Assembly (NCBI GenBank): GCA_003215175.1
Contig: QCKS01000001.1
Location: forward strand, 1 to 64,000
DNA: 64,000 nucleotides
From: Acidimicrobiales bacterium AG-410-I20
GTDB taxonomy: Bacteria > Actinomycetota > Acidimicrobiia > Acidimicrobiales > MedAcidi-G1
Direction: 5' to 3'
A program made the position numbers and the translations under genes. Under the pieces are notes generated by a model, which saw only the letters and a list, made by a program, of their open reading frames with translations, did not search any database and was not told the DNA's origin. Of the stretch, positions 44,150-54,040 are shown one piece after another; the stretch's first letter is position 1; each line of letters starts with the position of its first letter.

Positions 44150-46227
44150 GGCCGGTCTTTCCATGGCGGCAAAACACCAAGCTGGTCTGACAAAGAAAAA
44201 TTTGTACTTTCTGAGGTCAGATTTGGAGAGTAAGCAGGATCATTCTTCAAAGAATCTTCCCAAAGGCTAATAAACAAATCAGACTCTTTAGCTAAGCGCT
44301 CTCTTTGTTTCGGGTGCTCGTCGTAGCCGCGAGTTAAAGATTCATGATGAATTAATTCGGCGAATGGAGTCCACATCACGCGATACCCAGACTCTCTTAC
44401 TCTTAGACAGTAATCCACATCGTTGTAAGCGACAGCGAGTTCCTGGTTCATGCCTCCCAGTTCGTCCCATAATTCCTTTGACGTCATCAAGCATGCTCCG
44501 GTAACTGCAGCAACGTTATGGGCGATAGCCAGTCTGTTGCGATAACCAAAGTTTTCGACAGGAAAATATTTGTGGGCATGACCAAAAAGACTTCCTAAGT
44601 TCGGACTCAACCCTGCATGCTGAATGGTTTTATCTGGATAGCGGAGTAGAGCACCGACCACTCCTACATCTTCCCTGCTGGCATGAGAAACCAATTCTTG
44701 CATCCAGTCGCTGCCTAGCACTTCTATGTCATTGTTTAACAAACATAGGTAGTCCCCAGTAGAAGCGCTTGCTGCAATATTGTTCATCAATGAAAAATTA
44801 AAATCTCCCTCAAATTTCAAAACCCGTGTGTCTCTTCTTTTGTCTACTTTTTCTAGTAATTCAAGGGAACTTTTTTCGCTACTTTGGTGATCAATTACAA
44901 TTACTTCAAAATTTGAGTAAGTACTTGACTCATAAATTCCACTTAAGCAACGCTGAAGAAATTCTGATTGATCCTTACTAGGAATCAGTATTGACACTTT
45001 CGGGTCCGGTTTTGGAAGAGGCCAATGAATCCGCCGCGTGTTTAAACAGGACCCTTGAGACACAGAAATTTCATCGCTGACTTCGCTGAGGTAGTTAGTG
45101 ATTGTTGCATCTAGAAGAAATTGTTTATGTTGTTCTGGCACAGAACTAAGTACAAGAGGAAGGCTACTTATAATTTCGTCACCAAAATCTGCATAAACGG
45201 TTAAAGCAATTTCAGTCAAATTCTTTAATTCAGAAAAATTCTTACCTTCTTTGGCTATTTCCGAAATAACAGAATGATGAATAGCAATAAGTGGCCCCAC
45301 TCCTTCTCCGCCAAGAATAAGATCTAAATTCCACGGTGGATTAGCTCGTATGCCGGTAAAAACCTCTCCGCTTTTCTCAGCAGAATCAGGAATGATCATT
45401 CGTACTTCTGGATTTTTCTCTGCATGGCTAGCAAGAGAAAAGGTAGTAGCTTCATGGACTTCAGCTTCTGCGTCAAGAAAAACAAACCACTTTCCCGCCC
45501 GGGTGACATCCAAAGAGTCAAAGTTCTCTAAAAGTAGAGTTTCCAACACGGGGAGTCGTTGGCGCTCAATCCCATTTGTTTGTTTTACATTTTCATATTC
45601 GTTGGAATTAACAAGAACAAATGAGAAAGAAGGAAGTTGCTGAAGATTGATTGATTCATCAATGAACATGAGGTCTTCTGAGTCCAACGACATAAATCTT
45701 TCCATCCACACATCAGGAGAAATAATCCCGTCATTAATACTCGAGGCCAAAGGAGCTTGGTTATATCTTTGAATTAGACGAGTTCGAAAACTTCTAAGGT
45801 CTCTGGCCCGGATGATTTGCAAGACCGTTCTTAAGTTCCGTCGGCGAACACCTAACCGCAAGACATCAAGTATGGCAGATAGCACTACTCGGTTTAAAAG
45901 TCTTAATGGAGAAGAGCGATAAATGACTATTTGTACAGAAGTTAGCGTTAGCCCAGTGACTTCTATCTGTTTCTCCTCTGACGAGAAGTTAAAGATCTGA
46001 TCAAAGTTTCCACGGCGGTTTTTTCTAAACCGATATCGTTCGCCCGAACTATCCGTAATAGATGCCCCAGATAAGAACTGATTTTCAACATTGGATTTAA
46101 TAGAGACTCTATTCCAGCCTTTTACATTTTCAGGTGGAGCAACCCTAAGTAGATCTGAAGGAGCAGATGAAATCAGTTCAATGGCATGCTTTCTTTTGTT
46201 GATTTGCTTCCACTCAAAGTTCTCCAT
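44146..46227 (-). CDS. Large GT2-family glycosyltransferase with extra N-terminal region
   Basis: 693 aa. The C-terminal half (about 400-650) is a rhamnosyltransferase-like GT-A domain: PKVSILIPSKDQSEFLQ, LCLLNNDIEVLGSDWM (NND metal motif), VTGACLMTSKELWDELGG and NDVDYCLRVRESGYRV. The first ~390 residues are soluble and beta-rich at the start, with no motif I can name; they may hold another, degenerate domain. Likely adds rhamnose or a similar sugar to a growing chain. Divergent from the GT4 gene at 46337. Confidence 0.82.
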   Translation of the reverse strand: MENFEWKQINKRKHAIELISSAPSDLLRVAPPENVKGWNRVSIKSNVENQFLSGASITDSSGERYRFRKNRRGNFDQIFNFSSEEKQIEVTGLTLTSVQIVIYRSSPLRLLNRVVLSAILDVLRLGVRRRNLRTVLQIIRARDLRSFRTRLIQRYNQAPLASSINDGIISPDVWMERFMSLDSEDLMFIDESINLQQLPSFSFVLVNSNEYENVKQTNGIERQRLPVLETLLLENFDSLDVTRAGKWFVFLDAEAEVHEATTFSLASHAEKNPEVRMIIPDSAEKSGEVFTGIRANPPWNLDLILGGEGVGPLIAIHHSVISEIAKEGKNFSELKNLTEIALTVYADFGDEIISSLPLVLSSVPEQHKQFLLDATITNYLSEVSDEISVSQGSCLNTRRIHWPLPKPDPKVSILIPSKDQSEFLQRCLSGIYESSTYSNFEVIVIDHQSSEKSSLELLEKVDKRRDTRVLKFEGDFNFSLMNNIAASASTGDYLCLLNNDIEVLGSDWMQELVSHASREDVGVVGALLRYPDKTIQHAGLSPNLGSLFGHAHKYFPVENFGYRNRLAIAHNVAAVTGACLMTSKELWDELGGMNQELAVAYNDVDYCLRVRESGYRVMWTPFAELIHHESLTRGYDEHPKQRERLAKESDLFISLWEDSLKNDPAYSPNLTSESTNFSLSDQLGVLPPWKDRP

Positions 46228-46235
46228 AAAAGGAG

Positions 46236-46290
46236 GGTACCTGCCAAAGTCTCTCCCTTTCGTCGTCGGGTACCTTTAGCCGGTATACCG
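46236..46290. promoter_or_regulatory. Palindrome cluster in a divergent intergenic region
   Basis: Between the divergent GT2 and GT4 genes (110 bases) there are two GGTACC palindromes (46236-46241 and 46269-46274, both within a GGGTACCT context) and a 10-base perfect palindrome CGGTATACCG at 46281-46290. Position and spacing suit operator sites for a regulator controlling both genes. No known motif is matched. Confidence 0.35.
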
Positions 46291-46336
46291 TGGTAAGGGA
46301 TAAGTTTATTTAAGCCGCGGGACAACAAGGAAAATA

Positions 46337-47452
46337 ATGAATTTTCAGCCTCATTTAGCAGTTAATTTATTGTCAATTGTGCCGGGACGCATCGGTGGAG
46401 CAGAAGAATATGCAGTAAGAACCCTGCTCGCTTTCTCTAAGTACAGATCATCAGATATCCGCCCAATTTTGTATACAGTCAACTCCTTTGAGCAAGCACA
46501 CCCAGAGTTAGCTGAAAGTTTTGAAATCGTTTCTTGCCCCATAGACGGAGTTGTCCGCTCTCGAAGAGTATTAGCGGAATCAACTTGGCTGAAAAACAAA
46601 ACTAAATCAGCACTTGCAGTACATCACCTAGGTGGACGATTACCGTTTCGAACCAACAAACCATCGGCTGTTACTATTCATGACTTACAGCCATTAGATC
46701 ATCCTGCAAATTTCTCTCCGATTAAAGCCGCTTATCTGTCATGGGCTATTCCTAGATCTATTCGCCGAGCAGACATCGTTGTAGGGGTTAGTGATTATGT
46801 GGCAGAACGCATTCGGACAGGGTTCCCCATTGATCCCGAAAAGGTGGTTACGGTCTCTTCCGGAGTTCAAGAAATAGCTAAGCAGCCTGCTGAACCAAAC
46901 ATGACTCCAGTAATTCTTTATCCTGCAGCGACTTATCCACATAAGAATCACTTAGTCCTAATTAAGGCGTTTGAAGACATAGCAGATCGTCATCTAGGAG
47001 TTCAGTTGATTTTGACTGGGGCTGCTGGAAGAGCAGAACCAGAGATTGTAAAGGCTATTGAACAGTCTCGACATGTCGATCGTATTGAACGAACGGGACG
47101 AGTCTCACCCGAAGTCATGAAAAAAATTATAGAAACAGCAACTGTCTTGGCTTTTCCCTCAACTTATGAAGGATTTGGACTCCCAGTTCTTGAAGCAATG
47201 GCAGCTGGAGTTCCTGTTGTGGTTAGTTCAGACACGCCCGCCGAAGAGATTCTTAACGAACCAAATTTGACAGTTCACCCCGAAGATGTTCAAGGATGGG
47301 CGCGCACGCTTGAAAGAGTGATTCTCAATAAGCAGGAACGCTTTGAAGCCGCGTCACAAGGGTTAATGAGGGCAGAGAAATATAAATGGGAGAATTCGGC
47401 TGAACAACTAGAAAGAGCCTGGCATCAACTTTTATCAAGAAATAATCAGTAA
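46337..47452 (+). CDS. GT4-family glycosyltransferase
   Basis: 371 aa. N-terminal GRIGGAEEYAVRTLLAF, VGVSDYVAERI, and donor half AATYPHKNHLVLIKAF with TYEGFGLPVLEAMAAGVPVV (EX7E). Mannosyltransferase-like GT-B enzyme. ATG start preceded by aaggaaaataatg, a good ribosome site. The next gene starts directly after its TAA. Confidence 0.88.
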   Translation: MNFQPHLAVNLLSIVPGRIGGAEEYAVRTLLAFSKYRSSDIRPILYTVNSFEQAHPELAESFEIVSCPIDGVVRSRRVLAESTWLKNKTKSALAVHHLGGRLPFRTNKPSAVTIHDLQPLDHPANFSPIKAAYLSWAIPRSIRRADIVVGVSDYVAERIRTGFPIDPEKVVTVSSGVQEIAKQPAEPNMTPVILYPAATYPHKNHLVLIKAFEDIADRHLGVQLILTGAAGRAEPEIVKAIEQSRHVDRIERTGRVSPEVMKKIIETATVLAFPSTYEGFGLPVLEAMAAGVPVVVSSDTPAEEILNEPNLTVHPEDVQGWARTLERVILNKQERFEAASQGLMRAEKYKWENSAEQLERAWHQLLSRNNQ

Positions 47453-48688
47453 ATGCGACTCCTAGTTATTTCTCCACATTTAGAACCAGACACCGCCCCA
47501 ACGGGTGTCATTATTTCCGCAATTTTGGAAGAACTAAGTCAAGCAGGAATAGACATTCATGTGATTACTTCTTTGCCTTGGTATGAAAAGCATAAGGTAG
47601 CTAAAGAATGGAACATTAAAGGTTTACATCGTTTTATCAAAACTGATTCTGAGAAATACGGGAAAGTTACTCGTTGTTATCCTTTTCCGTCTTCAAAAAA
47701 TTCTTTAGTTGCAAGATCACTAGGCTTTGCAGGATTCACAGTCTTGAGTGCAATACCCGCTTTGTTTAATCGAACAAAGTTTGATGCAGTAATTACGATT
47801 TCTCCTCCTTTAACTCTTGGTCTTGTTGGATGGATGGCTTCTCGAAGGCATCGCTGCCCACTTGTGCTTAATGTCCAAGACATATTCCCTGATGTGGCGG
47901 TTCAAGTAGGAGCGATAAAGTCTCCTCGTTTGATCAGTATTTTTGAAAAATTAGAACTTTTTTGTTATAAAAAAGCCAATGCTATTTCAGTTCTTTCTCA
48001 GGATTTAGCACAAAATGTCAAATCAAAAACTGGATTTGATGACTCAAGAGTTGTAGTCATTCCCAACTTTGTTGATACAGAAAAGATCCTTCCTCTAAAC
48101 CAAGACACCGTCTACCGGGAAGAACTAGGTCTAGGTGACCGGATAGTAATTATGTACGCAGGAAACCTTGGTCATTCTCAGTCCCTAGATCTACTCATTG
48201 AAGCCGCCAACCGCCATCAAGATCGCGATGACGTTATATATGTAATAAACGGCGGAGGAGTAGCCGCTAAAGAGTTAGAGCGAAAGGTAAAAGATCTTCC
48301 GAATTTTGTATTCACTGGCTTTCAGCCAATTGATCGCCTTCCAGAGGTACTTGCATCGGCGGACATTCACGTCGTGCTTTTAAAACAGGGCTTAGGAACA
48401 AGCAGTCTTCCATCAAAGATTTATTCCATATTTGCAGCAGGTCGACCAGCTATAGCAAGTGTGGATCCAGAAACTGAACTATCAAGAGTTCTTTCTGAAA
48501 CAAAAGCAGGGATAGCTGTCAAACCCGAGGAGGTTGAAGAGTTTATTGCTGCTATTGAAAGATTGATTGATAATTCGGCGGAGAGAACCGAAATGGGAAC
48601 CATGGGTAGATTATGGATAGAGAAGCAACCCACGGCAAAAATTGTTGCAGAAATCTATAAAGATTTACTGGAACGTTTGAATAAGTAA
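47453..48688 (+). CDS. GT4-family glycosyltransferase, WbuB-like
   Basis: 411 aa. N-terminal ISPHLEPDTAPTGVIISA and VITSLPWY; NVQDIFPDVAVQVGAI is the motif of WbuB/fucosamine-type transferases; donor half MYAGNLGHSQSLDLLIEA and SLPSKIYSIFAAGRPAIAS. Usually acts early in O-unit assembly on N-acetylated amino sugars. Adjacent to the previous GT4 gene without gap, so cotranscribed. Confidence 0.87.
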   Translation: MRLLVISPHLEPDTAPTGVIISAILEELSQAGIDIHVITSLPWYEKHKVAKEWNIKGLHRFIKTDSEKYGKVTRCYPFPSSKNSLVARSLGFAGFTVLSAIPALFNRTKFDAVITISPPLTLGLVGWMASRRHRCPLVLNVQDIFPDVAVQVGAIKSPRLISIFEKLELFCYKKANAISVLSQDLAQNVKSKTGFDDSRVVVIPNFVDTEKILPLNQDTVYREELGLGDRIVIMYAGNLGHSQSLDLLIEAANRHQDRDDVIYVINGGGVAAKELERKVKDLPNFVFTGFQPIDRLPEVLASADIHVVLLKQGLGTSSLPSKIYSIFAAGRPAIASVDPETELSRVLSETKAGIAVKPEEVEEFIAAIERLIDNSAERTEMGTMGRLWIEKQPTAKIVAEIYKDLLERLNK

Positions 48689-48744
48689 CGCATATAACGC
48701 AATAACGAAACAAACCATTGTTTATACCTGTAACGTAAAGCACT

Positions 48745-49431
48745 ATGGCACGTGGAGAATCAGGTAAAAAAGTAGCGCGCGCTGCTCGTGTTGGTGGGAC
48801 TAGCGGTAGTGGGGAAAGAAGACCAATTGGTTATCCGATAGCGCTTACTCTGGTTTTAGTTCTTGGTTTGCTTTTAGTTGTATGGTCACGTAGCGCTCGA
48901 GAGGCCACTTCGGCTCCTCGGGTTGGAGACGACCATTGGCACTCCGCTTATGACATTTATGTGTGTGAAGATTGGCGTGGAAAGATAGTCAACGAAACTG
49001 CTGGAAACGGTATACACACTCATGCTGATGGGCTCATGCATATTCACCCTTTCAACTCAGAAGCATCTGGTAAAAAAGCAGATTTCGGCCAATTCTTTGG
49101 CGCCTATGGAGGGTTAATAAATGATTCTTCTCTCCAGTTAGATACCGGAGAAGTTATTTCTGAAGGCGAAGATTGCAATGGGCAACCAACAGTTCTCAAA
49201 GTTGCGCGTTTTGATGCTCAAGATAGAGATCGCGAACCGGAGATCTTCACAGAGGGAATAGCTGATATTAGATACTTGAAAAATCTTGAAGCGTTCACCA
49301 TTGCGTTTGTTCCAGAAGATGTTGATCCGCCCCCACCTCGACCTGAACGGTATACGTTCTTAGAAACTGTTGATCCTCGAGCAATACAGTCAGATAATTC
49401 GAACGTAGTTACTACTACATCCGAGGGGTAA
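48745..49431 (+). CDS. Membrane-anchored protein with His-rich extracytoplasmic domain
   Basis: 228 aa, ATG start. A basic N-terminal tail is followed by one membrane helix (about 31-49), then an external domain with DDHWHSAYDIYVC (about 59-71) and GIHTHADGLMHIHPF (about 85-99), together at least five His that could bind a metal. A second Cys in GEDCNG might pair with the first. The last third is Pro-rich (PPPPRPE). I recall similar unnamed proteins in actinobacteria but know no function. It lies just before the pyrophosphorylase gene (8 bases). Confidence 0.75.
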   Translation: MARGESGKKVARAARVGGTSGSGERRPIGYPIALTLVLVLGLLLVVWSRSAREATSAPRVGDDHWHSAYDIYVCEDWRGKIVNETAGNGIHTHADGLMHIHPFNSEASGKKADFGQFFGAYGGLINDSSLQLDTGEVISEGEDCNGQPTVLKVARFDAQDRDREPEIFTEGIADIRYLKNLEAFTIAFVPEDVDPPPPRPERYTFLETVDPRAIQSDNSNVVTTTSEG

Positions 49432-49439
49432 GAGGCGCC

Positions 49440-50435
49440 GTGAGAGCGGTTGTGCTTGTAGGCGGGTTTGGCACCCGACTAAGACCCCTTACTCTCAATA
49501 TGCCAAAACAAATGCTCCCCATAGTTGGTAAACCAATGATTGAGCATGTTGTAGAGAATTTAGCAAGTCATGGGATTACAGAAGTCGTTCTATCTTTAGG
49601 CTTCGCTCCAGATGTCTTTCAATCGGCTTACCCCGAAGGACATTGCAATGGAGTGCCGATTCAATATGCAATTGAGCCCGAGCCTTTAGACACAGCTGGA
49701 GCGATTCGCTTTGCAGCAGATTCGGCAAATATTGAAGAAACTTTTCTCGTGCTTAACGGTGACGTGTTAACTGATCTAGATATACAGAGCTTGATTTCGT
49801 TTCATGAAGAGGTAGGTGCAGAAGCATCAATCCACCTGACCACCGTTGACGACCCTTCACGGTACGGCGTGGTTCCGACAGATGAAAGAGGTCAAGTTCT
49901 GGGTTTTATTGAAAAACCTTTAGCAGAGGATTCTCCAACTAATTGGATTAATGCTGGCACTTATATTCTCGAACCTTCAGTTCTCAATCGAATAACTCAA
50001 GGTAGAAGAGTATCGATAGAAAAAGAGACATTTCCTAGCCTTGCTTCGGATTCTGCACTTTTCGCTTTCCAATCAGAAAGCTACTGGATAGATACCGGCA
50101 CTCCAGCTACATACATTCAAGCACAACTAGACCTACTTGAAGGAGGTGTGCGAGGTTTCACAGATAGTGGAATAGACCCAACAGCAGTTATAAGTGGAGC
50201 GGTGGAACACTCGGTAGTTGGAGCCGGAGTAGTCATTGAAGAAGGTGCTCAAGTAACCGGATCAGTACTATTAGAAGGAGTGCGGGTAGAACGAGATGCA
50301 ATTGTTTCTGATTCAGTTATTGGGTTTCAATCTTCAATAGGTCAAAACGCAAACATTACTTCTTTTTCAATTGTTGGACATGGAGTTAATGTTCAACAAG
50401 GAGAAGAAATTACTGAGAGCACTTTGGCCAGATGA
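49440..50435 (+). CDS. Sugar-1-phosphate nucleotidyltransferase (ManB/ManC-like)
   Basis: 331 aa, GTG start. VVLVGGFGTRLRPLTLNMPKQ is the nucleotidyltransferase signature, LNGDVLTDLD the metal site, EKPLAED and NAGTYILEP the sugar site. C-terminal left-handed beta helix from about 240. Likely mannose-1-phosphate guanylyltransferase supplying GDP-mannose, which gmd/rmd (53-55 kb) would use; glucose-1-phosphate specificity cannot be excluded. It overlaps the epimerase start by 4 bases. Confidence 0.83.
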   Translation: MRAVVLVGGFGTRLRPLTLNMPKQMLPIVGKPMIEHVVENLASHGITEVVLSLGFAPDVFQSAYPEGHCNGVPIQYAIEPEPLDTAGAIRFAADSANIEETFLVLNGDVLTDLDIQSLISFHEEVGAEASIHLTTVDDPSRYGVVPTDERGQVLGFIEKPLAEDSPTNWINAGTYILEPSVLNRITQGRRVSIEKETFPSLASDSALFAFQSESYWIDTGTPATYIQAQLDLLEGGVRGFTDSGIDPTAVISGAVEHSVVGAGVVIEEGAQVTGSVLLEGVRVERDAIVSDSVIGFQSSIGQNANITSFSIVGHGVNVQQGEEITESTLAR

Positions 50436-51388
50436 TGAATGGAAATACTGCAATCGTTACTGGTGGAGCAGGATTCATCGGATCGTCTTTAGTCGATCGC
50501 TTACTTGCTACTGGAAATAACGTTGTAGTGATTGATAATTTGACTACTGGCCATTTGTCTAATCTCAATGAATCTAGGAAGTATGGCGAAGAAAGACTTC
50601 AATTTGAACAGCTTGATGTTCGTAGTCGTGAAGTCACTGAAGTCATTGCGGATCTGAAACCAGAGACCGTATTTCATTTAGCAGCCCAAGTTGATTTGAG
50701 GCATTCTGTCAGCGATCCGATGCTAGATGCTGAGACAAATATTATGGGAACATTGCGAGTTCTAGAAGGAGCTCGTAAGAGCAATGCGAACAAAGTCGTA
50801 GTTGCTGCAAGTGGCGGAACTCTTTACGGGGCCCAAGACCCTGCACTTTTACCCTTTAAAGAGTCATTGAGCCCGAACCCAGGAACCCCCTACGGAATAT
50901 CTAAAGCGGTGACTATGAATTACCTTGCTGCCTATGAGGATTTATATGGGTTAGATGGAACGGCCTTAGCGCTAGCAAATGTTTATGGGCCTAGACAAGA
51001 TCCACATGGTGAGGCTGGAGTAATAGCGATTTTTGCCGGGCAGCTGTTACGCGGAGAAGAGTCCACAATTTTCGGCACAGGTGAACAGACTCGCGACTTT
51101 GTTTATGTAGATGATGCGGTTGACGCTTTCATACAAGCATCAGAAATTGAAGGAATAAAATTCTGCAACATTGGAACAGGCATAGAGACTTCCGTAAATA
51201 GTCTTTACCAAAGCATGGCTTCATTGATTGGAAGCTCCTCACAGCCGCAACACCTTCCATCTCGCTCAGGAGAGTTAGACCGGTCAGCTCTTGATCCAAC
51301 CTATGCTCAAGAAGCATTGGGTTGGCATTCAAACATTTCTCTTGAAGAAGGACTTCTGCGTACTATTGAGTGGTTTAAAGAGAACTAG
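50432..51388 (+). CDS. NAD-dependent sugar-nucleotide epimerase (GalE-like, extended SDR)
   Basis: 318 aa. GGAGFIGSSLVDRLL (NAD), ASGGTLYG with catalytic Ser/Thr, YGISKAVTM (Tyr/Lys) and ANVYGPRQDP. Closest to UDP-glucose or UDP-GlcNAc 4-epimerases. ATGA overlap with the pyrophosphorylase gene. Stop codons of this gene and convergent cofE overlap by 3 bases. Confidence 0.86.
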   Translation: MMNGNTAIVTGGAGFIGSSLVDRLLATGNNVVVIDNLTTGHLSNLNESRKYGEERLQFEQLDVRSREVTEVIADLKPETVFHLAAQVDLRHSVSDPMLDAETNIMGTLRVLEGARKSNANKVVVAASGGTLYGAQDPALLPFKESLSPNPGTPYGISKAVTMNYLAAYEDLYGLDGTALALANVYGPRQDPHGEAGVIAIFAGQLLRGEESTIFGTGEQTRDFVYVDDAVDAFIQASEIEGIKFCNIGTGIETSVNSLYQSMASLIGSSSQPQHLPSRSGELDRSALDPTYAQEALGWHSNISLEEGLLRTIEWFKEN

Positions 51389-52086
51389 CGGAAAAGATCT
51401 TCGTTAGGTTTACGTAATAAATCATCTTTTACACTCCCATCGCCAAACCATTCTGGATCAACTCCCCGCAAAATCGCGACAGGAACACCTGTTGACTTTC
51501 CCATAACCAGTTCTGCAGCAGAAGCTAGTTCATCTGCAACTGCTACTTCAGTAACTTGTAACTCCCTCCCCAAAGCATCAGTGGTGCCGCGCAAATCAAC
51601 TACCGGCAGCAATCCTGCAGATCCAATAGCGACATCGGTTACTCCTCGGCGCCATGGGCGTCCAAAAGTATCACTAATAATCACAGCGACATCCAGTGAG
51701 TAACGATGAGAGAGAGCGTCTCGTATTCTTCGTGCGGACTTATCTGAGTCAACCGGCAACAAAGCAGCTTGTCCTTGCTCAACATTCGAGAGATCAATTC
51801 CAGCATTCGCACAAACAAATCCATGCTTGGTTTCTGAGATGATCAACTCACCTCTTCGTCGCAAAATCCGAACGGACTCCTCTTCAACGAGAGGCTTATG
51901 TCCTATTTCGGGATCTATTTCAACGAGTTGGTCTTCCGCTTTAGAGACAATCTTTTGAGTCACAACTAAGACGTCACCATCAAGGATCTCAATTTGAGTG
52001 TTCTTGCAGGATTGGAAAATTAGTTCAGCTAAGTCATCACCAGGTTTAATCTCAGGAAGACCAGGAATAGGAAAGATATTAAGCAT
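51385..52086 (-). CDS. cofE: Coenzyme F420:L-glutamate ligase
   Basis: 233 aa from ATG 52086, two bases after the cofD stop; the longer upstream frame overlaps cofD and is rejected. Motifs: PIPGLPEIKPGDDLAELI, DGDVLVVTQKIVSKAE, and a DTFGRPWRRGVTDVAIG block that are constant in CofE. It adds gamma-linked glutamates to F420-0. Actinobacterial FbiB usually carries an extra nitroreductase-like domain; this protein does not. Confidence 0.93.
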   Translation of the reverse strand: MLNIFPIPGLPEIKPGDDLAELIFQSCKNTQIEILDGDVLVVTQKIVSKAEDQLVEIDPEIGHKPLVEEESVRILRRRGELIISETKHGFVCANAGIDLSNVEQGQAALLPVDSDKSARRIRDALSHRYSLDVAVIISDTFGRPWRRGVTDVAIGSAGLLPVVDLRGTTDALGRELQVTEVAVADELASAAELVMGKSTGVPVAILRGVDPEWFGDGSVKDDLLRKPNEDLFR

Positions 52087-52088
52087 CA

Positions 52089-53012
52089 CTAAACATCTAA
52101 CACAGTTGAGGCCAAAGATGCAGAAACCGAGGGCGAACTCATTACTGTGTTCGTTACTAGACAACGCATTCCTAAAGACTCAATTGACTCTTTGTAGGTT
52201 TCGTCAGCCTTGTCAATTACTAAAGTAGCGACAAGATCTTTGTAAAGATGCGCTATACCAAGAACTGAAGGTTCATGCCCGAGTTCGCTCATCATACGGT
52301 CAGCTGGACCTTTTAAAGCTAAGCCATTTATTATTGGTGAAATCGCTACAGTTGATTCACGTCTAGATTTTATAGCGGAATTAATCTCACTGATTGACAA
52401 TATCGGTCCGATAGAAACAATCGGATTTGATGGAGCGATAACAATTTTTTCTGCTTTATGAATCGATTCAATTACATCAGGGCCTGGTTTTGCTTGCTGA
52501 GATCCTTCAAATCGAACACTTTCGACAGCAACCGCATGCTTTAATTTGACAAAATATTCTTGAAAACTTATTTCCTCTCCGCTTTCAGCCAGTGTGACAA
52601 AGGTAGAAATCTTGCTGTCACTCATAGGTAATAATTTGACTTCAATTCCAAATTTGCAAGCAATTTCAGCAGTGACCTCTGTCAGAGAACCCCCTTCAGA
52701 CAATCTATTTGTTCGGAAGAGATGAGTTCCAAGATCCTTATCTCCGAGTTGAAACCAAGTGGCTCCACCGAGAAAATCCAAAGACTTCATCACATTCCAG
52801 GATTCTTCAATGATGCCCCATCCTGTTTCAGGGTTATCAACCCCAGCCAGTGAGTACGTGACTGTATCTATATCTGGAGATATATGTAACCCGTGTAAAA
52901 CAACATCATCTGCCGTGTTTATTATTGCTTTTAACTCGCTTGGCTCTTTTATAAGGCTTAGCCCTTTAAGGAAACGAGCGGCTCCTACTCCACCAGCAAG
53001 GGTGACAATCAT
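52089..53012 (-). CDS. cofD: 2-phospho-L-lactate (or PEP) transferase of F420 synthesis
   Basis: 307 aa. N-terminal [34 protein letters not shown] and [14 protein letters not shown] are CofD/FbiA hallmarks (Fo and LPPG binding). It joins the phospho-lactyl group (from phosphoenolpyruvate in mycobacterial-type FbiA) to Fo, giving F420-0 or its dehydro form. Upstream it overlaps gmd by 4 bases; downstream is cofE, so the three are a translationally coupled unit. F420 is a strong marker of actinobacteria or archaea. Confidence 0.94.
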   Translation of the reverse strand: MIVTLAGGVGAARFLKGLSLIKEPSELKAIINTADDVVLHGLHISPDIDTVTYSLAGVDNPETGWGIIEESWNVMKSLDFLGGATWFQLGDKDLGTHLFRTNRLSEGGSLTEVTAEIACKFGIEVKLLPMSDSKISTFVTLAESGEEISFQEYFVKLKHAVAVESVRFEGSQQAKPGPDVIESIHKAEKIVIAPSNPIVSIGPILSISEINSAIKSRRESTVAISPIINGLALKGPADRMMSELGHEPSVLGIAHLYKDLVATLVIDKADETYKESIESLGMRCLVTNTVMSSPSVSASLASTVLDV

Positions 53013-53992
53013 CTTTGTTTTGGGTTGTCTTTTAGTAACTGCAAGTCTGAGTCGACCATACCTGTTACTAAATCAGCAAAACTTGTCTTTGGAGCCCATC
53101 CCAATTCTTTCTTAGCGAGAGAAGCGTCTCCAACAAGAAGATCAACTTCGGCTGGCCTAAAAAACTTCTCATCAACAGTTACATGGTCCTCATAAGAAAG
53201 ATTTACATGATTGAAGGCCAATTCTAAGAATTCTTTAACGGAGTGAGTTTCACCCGTGCAAATAACAAAATCTCCGGGATTTTCTTGCTGAAGCATAAGC
53301 CACATCGCTTCAACGTAGTCTCCCGCGAATCCCCAGTCTCGTTTGGCATCTAAGTTACCTAAGGAAAGCGAACTGGCATGTCCAAGAGCTATTTCTGCAA
53401 CTCCATGAGTGATTTTTCGAGTAACGAATTCTAAACCTCGGCGAGGGCTCTCATGGTTAAATAGAATGCCTGAACTCGCGTGAAGGTCATAACTTTCACG
53501 ATAGTTCACTGTTATCCAGTGGCCATAAACTTTAGCTACACCATAAGGACTGCGTGGATGAAATGGCGTTGACTCTGTTTGTGGAACTTCATGTACTTTC
53601 CCAAACATCTCGCTGGAACTAGCTTGGTAGAAGCGGATACTTGGATCAACGACTCTAATTGCATCAAGCAGTCTTGTTACTCCAAGCGCTGTGGTTTCTC
53701 CAGTAAGAACTGGTTGAGTAAAAGAAGTTTGAACGAATGATTGTGCTGCAAGATTATAAACTTCTTCTGGCTTATGTGATTCAAGTGCTTCCACCAAAGA
53801 CATTTGGTCTAGAAGATCGCCCGGAACAAACTCTATGTCGTCCATTAAATGACCGATTCGTTCGTAGTTCACCGTTGAACTTCTTCTAACCATTCCTACT
53901 ACTTTGTATCCCTTGGAAAGAAGCAACTCAGCCAAATAGGAACCATCTTGTCCGGTGATACCCGTAATTAGTGCCTTTTTACTCATTTCCAT
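53009..53992 (-). CDS. gmd: GDP-mannose 4,6-dehydratase
   Basis: 327 aa. [17 protein letters not shown] (NADP), [12 protein letters not shown] (catalytic Ser/Glu), [12 protein letters not shown] (Tyr/Lys) and [13 protein letters not shown] are specific to GMD. Makes GDP-4-keto-6-deoxy-D-mannose from GDP-mannose. The neighbouring reductase finishes GDP-D-rhamnose. Start two codons downstream (MSKKALITG) is also possible. Confidence 0.95.
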   Translation of the reverse strand: MEMSKKALITGITGQDGSYLAELLLSKGYKVVGMVRRSSTVNYERIGHLMDDIEFVPGDLLDQMSLVEALESHKPEEVYNLAAQSFVQTSFTQPVLTGETTALGVTRLLDAIRVVDPSIRFYQASSSEMFGKVHEVPQTESTPFHPRSPYGVAKVYGHWITVNYRESYDLHASSGILFNHESPRRGLEFVTRKITHGVAEIALGHASSLSLGNLDAKRDWGFAGDYVEAMWLMLQQENPGDFVICTGETHSVKEFLELAFNHVNLSYEDHVTVDEKFFRPAEVDLLVGDASLAKKELGWAPKTSFADLVTGMVDSDLQLLKDNPKQR

Positions 53993-54040
53993 TCCCTAGA
54001 TTTCTCTTAGTTCTTTTGATGGGATCAATATGGTCCATAG

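Noticed and set aside
52087-52164. Longer cofE start at 52164
   Set aside because: It overlaps the end of cofD; ATG 52086 is two bases after the cofD stop and matches the CofE N-terminus.
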